Shown here piece by piece: positions 15,777 to 22,475 of a stretch of DNA of 30,710 bases. Each line of letters starts with the position of its first letter. The first letter of the stretch is position 1. Both the position numbers and the translations under genes were made by a program. The notes beneath the pieces are model-generated. The model had not been told where the DNA came from. It did not search any database and saw only the letters and a list, made by a program, of their open reading frames with translations. Source of the DNA: an uncultured Eubacteriales bacterium (lineage in GTDB: Bacteria > Bacillota > Clostridia > Oscillospirales > Oscillospiraceae); NCBI GenBank assembly GCA_900547405.1, contig URGL01000027.1:1-30710 (forward strand), read 5' to 3'.

Positions 15777-16727
15777 TTAGAATGTGGCCACATCCGGGTC
15801 CGCAGGCTGCGCTCCGGTCTCTACAGACAAAGCCGTCAGCATGGGGCCCACATCACCCTTGTAAAGGGGATGCTCCTCTGCTGTGATCTTGGCGGTAACC
15901 ATAACCCAGGACCGGGATTCCAGCTTAGAAGCTTCATCGTATCTGCAGGGAATGCCGCAAAACTGGATATCTTCCACACAGCAGGTCATGACGAACCGGC
16001 CTGGGGCAAACATATTGTTCTTGTCCCGGCGAAGCATAGCCACCTGGGCCTTGAAGTGAACAGTCTTACCACTGTACTTCTCCGGCTCCTCAGACACATC
16101 CCGATACCACAGGGCATAGTCCTCGTCCTTTACTTCGATGACGGGAGCGTTTATGTCGAAAGGCAGAGGGTCCTCGATCTCATCGAACTTGGTGGTGCCG
16201 TCGGTATAGTCATAAAGAATATCGATGCGGCGGTTAGCGGCTCTGGCCAGCTTGTGGAAGGGCATAACGTCCGCGCCGGGGGTCATCCGGTTGAAGACCA
16301 CCATCTGGGCTCCCACGAGCTTATCCATTACCAGATTGCGCATATTGGCGTTGTAAGCCATGATCGTGGTAGAGTCAGCAAACATGACCTCTTGCGCAAT
16401 GGCCCATTGACTCGGGAAGCGCATATAGAGGTCCCCGACCTGCTGCATGCCATTGAGCTCGGCCACCACACGCTCGGCTTTGTATTTTTTTTGCAGAGCC
16501 TTCAGTTCTTCTGTGGAGACGGTCTGCTGATCCAGCACTTCCAGGTACACATTCTTGTAAGGATAGGTGGAGAGGTCGTACTCCTCCTCCCCTTCCTCAA
16601 AAATCAGGACCAGGGTCCGCTCTCCCGCGTTGAATCGAGGGTCCTCCAGTGTCTCCTGGATGAACTTGGTCTTTCCGGAATCCAAGAAGCCTGTAAAGGC
16701 ATAAACCGGGATCTGTTGCATGGCCAT
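15777..16727 (-). CDS. CobW-like GTPase fused to a YcgQ/DUF1980-like C-terminal domain
   Basis: A 316-residue cytoplasmic protein. The N-terminal half is a CobW/COG0523-type P-loop GTPase (GFLDSGKT, residues 13-20), with FNRMTPGAD (about 145-153) where the guanine-specificity NKxD motif is expected. Unlike its upstream neighbour it lacks the CxCC metal motif. From about residue 200 it changes to a beta-rich domain (WYRDVSEEPEKYSGKTV...GRFVMTCCVEDIQFCGIPC) that resembles the C-terminal domain of the TIGR03943/DUF1980 family (B. subtilis YcgQ). That domain has Cys249, Cys250, Cys257 and Cys261 as possible ligands. It starts three bases after the stop of the His-rich CobW gene, at ATG 16727 (ATG 16721 is an alternative). 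Inferred role: a partner in metal transfer, probably zinc. The family resemblance is from memory of motifs, not a search. Confidence 0.8.
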   Translation of the reverse strand: MAMQQIPVYAFTGFLDSGKTKFIQETLEDPRFNAGERTLVLIFEEGEEEYDLSTYPYKNVYLEVLDQQTVSTEELKALQKKYKAERVVAELNGMQQVGDLYMRFPSQWAIAQEVMFADSTTIMAYNANMRNLVMDKLVGAQMVVFNRMTPGADVMPFHKLARAANRRIDILYDYTDGTTKFDEIEDPLPFDINAPVIEVKDEDYALWYRDVSEEPEKYSGKTVHFKAQVAMLRRDKNNMFAPGRFVMTCCVEDIQFCGIPCRYDEASKLESRSWVMVTAKITAEEHPLYKGDVGPMLTALSVETGAQPADPDVATF

Positions 16728-16730
16728 GGT

Positions 16731-17891
16731 TTATACCCCAAAGAGCTGCTGGATGCCATTTTCGTCCAGCTTGGAGCCGATGACACAGAGCTTACCGGTG
16801 ACATCGGCAGAGCCGGTGCGGATATCGTGCTCCTCAGGCACATAGTCAAAGTGGATCCAGGTGCCGTCCACGCAGGGCAGAATGCCCTTGGCCCGGAGGA
16901 TCATACCGTAATCGCCGGAATCCAGGCCCTTGAGTGCGGCCTCAATGGTGGCCTTTTCAAACTTCTTGGCCGTCTCCACGCCCCAGGAGGTGAAGACCTC
17001 GTCGGCATGATGGTGATGATGATGGTCATGGCAGCCGCAGCCGCAATCGTCGTCATGATCGTCGTGGTCATGATGGTGATGGTGCTCATGCTCCTCGTGA
17101 TCGTGGCAGCAGCAATCCCCATCGTGGTCATGATGATGGTGGTGCTCGTGTTCCTCGTCCTCATCATCCTCATCATGATGGTGGTGATGATGCTCCTCTT
17201 CGTCCTCATCATGGTGGTGATGATGGTGGTGCTCATGCTCCTCATCCTCGGCTTCCAGCCGCTCGGTCTCCAGCCGGGCCAGTTCGGCAGCCAGTGAAGC
17301 CTTGCCTTCCATCGCCGCAACCAGCTGCTCGCCTGTCAGCTGGCTCCAAGGGGTGGTGATGATGGTAGCCACCTGATTGTGGCTTCTCAGCAGCTCCACT
17401 GCCGCGTCCAGCTTGGCCTGGGGAATGGAATCCGTCCGGGACAGGATAATGGTGGAAGCGGTCTCTACCTGATTGTTGTAGAATTCACCGAAGTTCTTGG
17501 TATAGACCTTCACCTTTCCGGCATCGGCCACGGCCACAGTATAGCCCAAAGTCACATCGGTGCCTGTGACCTTATTCACAGCGCCGATCACATCGGACAG
17601 CTTACCCACGCCGGAGGGCTCAATAATGATCCGGTCGGGGTGGTACTCGTTGATCACCTTGGTCAGAGCCTTGCCGAAGTCGCCCACCAAGGAGCAGCAG
17701 ATGCAGCCGGAGTTCATCTCCGTGATGTTGATGCCTGCCTCCTTCAGGAAGCCGCCATCAATGCCGATCTCGCCGAACTCATTCTCGATGAGCACCAGCT
17801 TCTGGCCCTTGTAGCCCTCTGCAATCATCTTTTTGATGAGAGTGGTCTTACCTGCACCCAGGAAACCACTGTAAATATCCACCTTTGTCAT
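16731..17891 (-). CDS. COG0523 (CobW/ZNG-type) metallochaperone GTPase with His/Cys-rich linker
   Basis: G3E-family GTPase thought to deliver metals, often zinc, to client proteins. It has 386 residues from ATG 17891, which follows GGAAGGTG; the ATG at 17909 is less likely. Visible: P-loop SGFLGAGKTT (8-17), switch region ENEFGEIGIDG, the diagnostic GCICC (Cys63, Cys65, Cys66), and SRTD as the base-recognition motif. Between the GTPase and the CobW C-terminal domain lies an extreme linker (about residues 213-296). It has about 38 His, many Asp and Glu, and six Cys in the CCC and CGCGC clusters. Its underlying DNA is a CAC/CAT/GAT/GAG low-complexity run (about 17007-17253). The C-terminal domain (WIHFDYVPEEHDIR) is intact, so the linker is not a frameshift. 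Role inferred: metal storage and hand-over. Confidence 0.93.
   Translation of the reverse strand: MTKVDIYSGFLGAGKTTLIKKMIAEGYKGQKLVLIENEFGEIGIDGGFLKEAGINITEMNSGCICCSLVGDFGKALTKVINEYHPDRIIIEPSGVGKLSDVIGAVNKVTGTDVTLGYTVAVADAGKVKVYTKNFGEFYNNQVETASTIILSRTDSIPQAKLDAAVELLRSHNQVATIITTPWSQLTGEQLVAAMEGKASLAAELARLETERLEAEDEEHEHHHHHHHDEDEEEHHHHHHDEDDEDEEHEHHHHHDHDGDCCCHDHEEHEHHHHHDHDDHDDDCGCGCHDHHHHHHADEVFTSWGVETAKKFEKATIEAALKGLDSGDYGMILRAKGILPCVDGTWIHFDYVPEEHDIRTGSADVTGKLCVIGSKLDENGIQQLFGV
17007..17253. repeat. Low-complexity His/Asp/Glu codon tract
   Basis: In-frame tract within the COG0523 gene made of near-repeats of CAC/CAT (His) with GAT/GAC/GAG (Asp, Glu). It forms four His-rich blocks separated by acidic and Cys blocks. 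Such slippage-prone sequence likely varies in length between strains. Confidence 0.8.
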
Positions 17892-17951
17892 AAACAATAC
17901 ACCTTCCATTCTATGATTCCGCCCAGTGGGATATCCAACCGGGTAATATAC

Positions 17952-17990
17952 ATACTTTGTAAGTATAGCACGGTTTGTTGAAAAAATCCA
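17952..17990 (-). promoter_or_regulatory. Promoter with operator-like palindrome ahead of the CobW genes
   Basis: On the minus strand, an extended -10 (TGC then TATACT, 17962-17967) lies 17 bp from a poor -35 TGGATT (17985-17990). A perfect palindrome ATACTT-TGT-AAGTAT (17952-17966, plus-strand reading) covers the -10 and start site. That is where a repressor would act, which suggests metal-responsive control. It does not match the Firmicute Zur box as I know it. Confidence 0.55.
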
Positions 17991-18020
17991 TATCTTCCCA
18001 AATTTTTAACAAATGGGAAG
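17981..18020 (-). terminator. Possible weak terminator after the DprA-like gene
   Basis: Arms CTTCCCA (17994-18000) and TGGGAAG (18014-18020) give a 7-bp stem with a 13-base loop. The T-run (17981-17986) is several bases away from the stem, so termination would be inefficient. Confidence 0.35.
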
Positions 18021-18023
18021 CAT

Positions 18024-18911
18024 TCAGTGATCAAGAAGGGTCTTTTCTTTTTTTAAAAGCGCGCCCAGATCAGACAGCGCCTTTCTATCAATGAGCTCTG
18101 CACCCATTCCCTGCAGGGCGGCCATGGCTTCGCTGCCATCCCGGAAGCCGAAGACCGGAGTCCAGTGGCAGCGCAGGTTTTCTCTGGTGCCTTTCCAGCT
18201 GCCGCCTTGCTCGAAATGAGACTGTGCCACCAGCACGCCCTGGCCCAGTGCATGGATGATCCGGTTACGGTGAAGCGCGCGGAAAGGGGAAAAGGGCATA
18301 TCATAGTCCTCTTCGCTTAAGTACAGTACATTAGGAGCCTCCAGGTAGCTGTGGAGAGCATCCGCTACTACGCAAATAACCTTTCCACCGGCCTTCCAGC
18401 AGGCACGCTGGGCAGTACGGTCCGCACCAACGGCATTGCCGGAAACCAGCACATAGCCCTGCCTCGCCGCCTGAATCCCCGCTTCCATAGCAAATCGACT
18501 GTTCGGCACCTCCAGCTCTCGGGAACCCACCAGAGCCACCATTGGCTCCTCCAGAAGGCGCAGATCTCCCTTAGCCCACAGGGTACCGGGAGCGTCCGGA
18601 CCTAATTTTTCCCGGAGGACCTGAGGATACCTGGGGTCCTGCCGGGTAATGGGCACACATTTTCGATTTTTGGCCTTTTGCAGATACCTGGAAAGGAGTT
18701 CCTCCTCTTCCAGCAGAGCGACGATCCGCTCCGAGAATTCCTCCGGATAGCCCAATGCCTTCAAGCTTTTCGGGGTCAGGTCTCCAGGGTCCTCCCACGG
18801 GCCGTGATTCTGGACTCTCTGGGAAAGGACCCTTAGCTGGGCAGTGGTCAGCGGCCTGCGCTCCGGATTTCCCAGGTGGCTGCATAGCAGCAGAAAGCCC
18901 CAGCTTTCCAT
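18024..18911 (-). CDS. Divergent DprA/Smf-like (SLOG-fold) protein
   Basis: A 295-residue protein with the DprA Rossmann-like core. It shows VALVGSR (GSR 129-131), SGNAVGAD (157-164, where canonical DprA has SGxARGID) and RNRII (215-219). A short helical N-terminal region precedes the core. DprA loads RecA on incoming single-stranded DNA in transformation. The changed middle motif, and FEQGGSWKGTRENLR in place of the usual SGSLITA region, point to a side branch, so its job may differ. It may be a nucleotide or nucleic-acid sensor like other SLOG proteins. ATG 18911 overlaps the helicase stop (TGATG), so it is translationally coupled to the DEAD-box gene, not to topA as is common for dprA. Confidence 0.8.
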   Translation of the reverse strand: MESWGFLLLCSHLGNPERRPLTTAQLRVLSQRVQNHGPWEDPGDLTPKSLKALGYPEEFSERIVALLEEEELLSRYLQKAKNRKCVPITRQDPRYPQVLREKLGPDAPGTLWAKGDLRLLEEPMVALVGSRELEVPNSRFAMEAGIQAARQGYVLVSGNAVGADRTAQRACWKAGGKVICVVADALHSYLEAPNVLYLSEEDYDMPFSPFRALHRNRIIHALGQGVLVAQSHFEQGGSWKGTRENLRCHWTPVFGFRDGSEAMAALQGMGAELIDRKALSDLGALLKKEKTLLDH

Positions 18912-20101
18912 CAGCGGAATCTCCGCTTGGGCTTGGGAGGCTCCTTCACTTCTTCCTTGGTCAGGGTGCCGTCGTCATTCAATATCATAGGCGTAATGGT
19001 ATAGTTGGAGAACTTGGCAATCTCGTCCAGCTTGGCTTTCTCAGGGAAGTTGCCGATGATGCTCCAGGCGATGCCCTTCCGCTTGGCCCGGCCGGTACGG
19101 CCGATGCGGTGGACATAGTACTCATTTTCTTCAGGCACGTCAAAATTGATGACGCAGTCCACATCGTCCACGTCAATGCCTCTGGAGGCCACGTCGGTGG
19201 CAATCAGAACAGGCAGCTTGCCGGAACGGTAACGCTGCATCGTTTTCTCCCGCTGCTGCTGGCGGATATCTCCGTGGAGACATTCGCAGTCCAGGCCCGC
19301 CCGCTGAAAATCATCGCAGAGCCGCTGGCACATATGCTTGGTATTACAGAATACCATGACCCGCTCGTAGCCCTGGCTGCGGATAAGCCGCAGGGTCACC
19401 TCCGCCTTCTCCAGAGGCGTACAGGTCAGACTGTACTGGTCGATATCCGGCCGGTCCTCCTGCTTGGGCTCCACAGTGATCTCTATCTCGTCGCGCTGAT
19501 ACATCCAGGAAACGGTCATGACTTCCTGGGAAATGGTGGCAGAGAAGAGACCCAGGTTCTTCCGGTTTTTCACCTTTTCAATGATCCGGGTCACATCTTT
19601 GAAAAAGCCCATATCCAGCATCCGGTCCGCTTCATCCAGAACAACAGTGAGGATTTTATCCAGGCGGATGGTCTTCCGGTTATAGTGGTCCATGAGCCGC
19701 CCAGGGGTGGCCACCACGATTTGCGGTTTCTTTTCCAATGCCTTGATCTGGCCGCCGATGCCCGCGCCGCCGTAGAGCACTGCCACCCGGATATTCTGAT
19801 AGTAGGTCAGCAATCCCCGGAGCTCATCACCGATCTGAATGGCCAGCTCCCGGGTAGGCGCCAGGATCAGGCCCTGGACATCCTCGCTGTTGGGATCAAT
19901 GTGCTCGATCATAGGAATGCCGAAGGCAAAGGTCTTACCGGTACCGGTGGGTGCCTTGGCAATGACGTCCTCCCACTTTAAAAAGTGAGGAATGGCCTCT
20001 GCCTGGATGGTAGTAGGATAGCCGTAGCCCTTCTTTTCCAGAGCCTTCAGCATGGCCTCGGACAAACCCAGGCTTTCAAATGTAATGTTGCTTTCTTCCA
20101 T
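18911..20101 (-). CDS. DEAD-box ATP-dependent RNA helicase
   Basis: A 396-residue superfamily 2 RNA helicase, probably for ribosome assembly or mRNA unwinding. Motifs in order: Q motif region (FESLGLSEAMLKALEKKGY, PTTIQ), Walker A APTGTGKT (50-57), PTRELA (82-87), TPGR, DEAD (156-159), SAT (187-189), and in the second domain ATDVASRGID and HRIGRTGR. The C-terminus is a short basic tail (KPKRRFR), with no long RGG or RNA-binding domain. It therefore resembles the minimal CshA/CshB/RhlE-type proteins, and I do not assign a symbol. ATG 20101 follows AGGAAA and its own promoter, back to back with that of tex. Confidence 0.96.
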   Translation of the reverse strand: MEESNITFESLGLSEAMLKALEKKGYGYPTTIQAEAIPHFLKWEDVIAKAPTGTGKTFAFGIPMIEHIDPNSEDVQGLILAPTRELAIQIGDELRGLLTYYQNIRVAVLYGGAGIGGQIKALEKKPQIVVATPGRLMDHYNRKTIRLDKILTVVLDEADRMLDMGFFKDVTRIIEKVKNRKNLGLFSATISQEVMTVSWMYQRDEIEITVEPKQEDRPDIDQYSLTCTPLEKAEVTLRLIRSQGYERVMVFCNTKHMCQRLCDDFQRAGLDCECLHGDIRQQQREKTMQRYRSGKLPVLIATDVASRGIDVDDVDCVINFDVPEENEYYVHRIGRTGRAKRKGIAWSIIGNFPEKAKLDEIAKFSNYTITPMILNDDGTLTKEEVKEPPKPKRRFR

Positions 20102-20141
20102 GGTTTGGTTTCCTTTTCTATTCTTTCAGTCATTCGGGCTT

Positions 20142-20170
20142 ATCATAGCATTCTTTTTCGGATTTTGCAA
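20142..20170 (-). promoter_or_regulatory. Promoter of the helicase/DprA-like pair
   Basis: On the minus strand, TTGCAA (20165-20170), a 17-bp spacer and TATGAT (20142-20147) with TG one base upstream. The -35 stands only six bases from the tex -35, so the two divergent promoters are back to back and may compete for polymerase. Confidence 0.75.
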
Positions 20171-20176
20171 TAGGTA

Positions 20177-20205
20177 TGGATTTTCTCGGGAAATTATGTT
20201 AGAAT
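20177..20205 (+). promoter_or_regulatory. Promoter of tex
   Basis: Extended -10 (TG, one base, then TAGAAT at 20200-20205) with a weak -35 TGGATT (20177-20182) at 17 bp. The leader to the ATG is about 25 nt. Confidence 0.6.
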
Positions 20206-20237
20206 ACATGCCGATCTTTCAAGCAAGGAGTTTAACT

Positions 20238-22373
20238 ATGCAGTCTATCGTCGAAATTCTGGCTCAGGAACTGGGACAGAAGCAGCAGTACGTTGAAAAT
20301 GTGGTGAACCTCATCGATGAGGGCAACACCATTCCCTTTATCGCCCGATACCGGAAGGAAATGCATGGGGCCATGGATGACACCACCCTGCGGAACCTGG
20401 AGACCCGGCTCACCTACCTGCGGAATCTGCAGCAGCGAAGGGATGAAGTGAAAAAATCCATCGAGAATCAGGGTAAGCTGACCCAGGAGCTGTCCGAGGC
20501 AATCGATGCCGCCGCTACCATGACGGAGGTGGAGGACCTGTACCGGCCATATAAGCAGAAGCGCCGCACCCGAGGCTCCATAGCCCGGGAAAAGGGTCTG
20601 GACCCTCTGGCTCAGGCCATCTTCGCCCAGGACGGTCAGGATATCCAGGAACTCGCCAAAGACTTTATCAATGAGGAAAAAGGTGTCGCTACAGCGGAAG
20701 AGGCCATTGCCGGTGCCCTGGACATTATCGCCGAAAACCTTTCCGATGACGCGGACATCCGGAAAGCCCTGCGGGAGCTGTGCAGCCGCAGAGGAAGCCT
20801 CGTCAGTAAAGCCGCGGACCCTGAGGCCGATACTGTGTATAAGCTCTATTACGACTTCAACCAGCCCATTTCCCGGCTGCTGGATCACCAGATCCTTGCC
20901 ATCAACCGAGGTGAAAAGGAAGACATCCTAAAGGTTACCGTTACCCTGCCGGGAAACGAGGGCCCGGCTCTTGTCTGCCGGGCAGCCTTAAAGCCCACCA
21001 TGCAGATATCCCAGATGGTGAAGTCCGCCGCCGAGGATGCCTACGAGCGGCTGATCTTCCCATCCATCCAGCGAGAAGTCCGCAATGCCCTGACAGACCG
21101 GGCCAGCGAGGGAGCCATCCACAACTTTGCCTTGAACCTGAAGCCTCTGCTGATGCAGCACCCCGTAAAGGGCTTTGTCACCATGGGCCTGGATCCCGGA
21201 TACCGCAATGGCTGCAAGGTTGCAGTGGTAGATGCCACCGGAAAGGTGCTGGCTACCAGCGTAGTATATCCCACTTTTAATGAACGGAAAAAGCAGGAGG
21301 CCATTACTACACTTTCCGGTCTGATGCGCAAATTCGGCGTTAGGCACATTGCCATTGGCAACGGCACTGCCTCCCGAGAGACGGAAGCCATGACCGTTGA
21401 GCTGCTTCGGTCTTTTCCTGAGGCAAGCTATGCCATCGTCAACGAAGCCGGTGCCTCCGTCTACTCCGCTTCTCCCCTGGCCGCGGAGGAATTCCCGGAG
21501 TATGATGTGAACCTCCGGTCCGCCGTTTCCATTGCCCGGCGGCTCCAAGATCCTCTGGCAGAGCTGGTAAAAATCGACCCCAAGGCCATCGGTGTGGGCC
21601 AGTATCAGCACGACTGCCCCCAGAAGGAGCTAGACGCGGCTCTGGGCGGCGTGGTAGAGGACTGCGTAAATGCGGTAGGTGTGGATGCCAATACCGCCTC
21701 CCGGAGCCTGCTGGAACAGGTTTCCGGCCTGACTGCCGCCACCGCTAAAAACATTGTCGCTTACCGAGAGGAGAACGGCCCATTTACCAGCCGTTCTCAG
21801 CTGAAAAAGGTGCCCAAGTTGGGGCCGAAGGCCTTTGAGCAATGCGCAGGCTTTCTACGCATCCCCGAAAGCAAAGAAATCCTGGATAACACCGGTGTCC
21901 ACCCTGAGTCCTACGCCGCCGCCAAGGCTCTGCTGAAACTTCTGAATTGTCAGGATCCCAAAGAATTACCGAATTCCCTGGAGCGCTACGGCATTCAGAA
22001 AGCCGCCCAGGAAGTGGGGGTAGGTGCCCCTACCCTCCAGGACATTGCCAAGGAGCTCAGCAAACCCGGCCGGGACCCCAGAGACGAACTGCCAAAGCCG
22101 ATTCTTCGCAAGGATGTACTGGAAATGAAGGATCTGAAACCTGGCATGGTTCTCACCGGCACAGTGCGGAATGTCATCGACTTTGGCGTCTTTGTGGATA
22201 TCGGTGTCCATCAGGACGGCCTGGTACACATCTCCGAGGTCTGCGGCCGTCGGCTGAAGCACCCCAGCGAAATGGTGAAGGTGGGTGATGTGGTGGATGT
22301 AGTCGTTCTCAGTGTGGACGAGCAGCGTCACCGGATCAGCCTGAGCATGAAGCAGGCAAAGAAGCAAGCGTAA
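20238..22373 (+). CDS. tex: Tex-family RNA-binding transcription accessory protein
   Basis: Conserved nucleic-acid-binding protein linked to transcription and, in several bacteria, to virulence and stress. The start is ATG 20238 (MQSIVEILAQELG), seven bases after AAGGAG, although the frame is open further upstream. It has 711 residues. Order: N-terminal helical domain with IDEGNTIPFIARYRKE, a YqgF/RNase-H-like domain starting at GLDPGYRNGCK (about 317), and helix-hairpin-helix units (SRSQLKKVPKLGPKAFEQC). The C-terminal S1 RNA-binding domain (about 634-706) includes VIDFGVFVDIGVHQDGLVHIS. This length and layout are normal for Tex. I see no strong terminator after the stop; only a short AAACAA-A-TTGTTT palindrome overlaps the stop codon. 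Confidence 0.96.
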   Translation: MQSIVEILAQELGQKQQYVENVVNLIDEGNTIPFIARYRKEMHGAMDDTTLRNLETRLTYLRNLQQRRDEVKKSIENQGKLTQELSEAIDAAATMTEVEDLYRPYKQKRRTRGSIAREKGLDPLAQAIFAQDGQDIQELAKDFINEEKGVATAEEAIAGALDIIAENLSDDADIRKALRELCSRRGSLVSKAADPEADTVYKLYYDFNQPISRLLDHQILAINRGEKEDILKVTVTLPGNEGPALVCRAALKPTMQISQMVKSAAEDAYERLIFPSIQREVRNALTDRASEGAIHNFALNLKPLLMQHPVKGFVTMGLDPGYRNGCKVAVVDATGKVLATSVVYPTFNERKKQEAITTLSGLMRKFGVRHIAIGNGTASRETEAMTVELLRSFPEASYAIVNEAGASVYSASPLAAEEFPEYDVNLRSAVSIARRLQDPLAELVKIDPKAIGVGQYQHDCPQKELDAALGGVVEDCVNAVGVDANTASRSLLEQVSGLTAATAKNIVAYREENGPFTSRSQLKKVPKLGPKAFEQCAGFLRIPESKEILDNTGVHPESYAAAKALLKLLNCQDPKELPNSLERYGIQKAAQEVGVGAPTLQDIAKELSKPGRDPRDELPKPILRKDVLEMKDLKPGMVLTGTVRNVIDFGVFVDIGVHQDGLVHISEVCGRRLKHPSEMVKVGDVVDVVVLSVDEQRHRISLSMKQAKKQA

Positions 22374-22411
22374 ACAAATTGTTTCCAAAAACGCCGCCGC
22401 TGCCGCCCTGC

Positions 22412-22440
22412 TTGACATTTTTCTGAAAAGAATGTATAAT
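22412..22440 (+). promoter_or_regulatory. Consensus promoter of the LRR protein gene
   Basis: TTGACA (22412-22417), a 17-bp spacer and TATAAT (22435-22440): perfect at both hexamers. It is the only fully consensus promoter seen in the window, suggesting strong constitutive or repressor-controlled expression of the LRR gene. Confidence 0.92.
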
Positions 22441-22475
22441 CTTGTGCGAGATTCCCTTAGATTGGAGCCTATGTT

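Noticed and set aside
15870..17297. Plus-strand 475-codon frame ending in a Met/Val-rich hydrophobic stretch that mimics a membrane protein
   Set aside because: The hydrophobic part is only the antisense reading of the His/Asp codon tract in the COG0523 gene.
17994..18020. Rex-like half-site (TTGTTAA) upstream of the CobW genes
   Set aside because: Only one half matches; the other half (TTGGGAA) departs at three positions and is part of a terminator-like stem.
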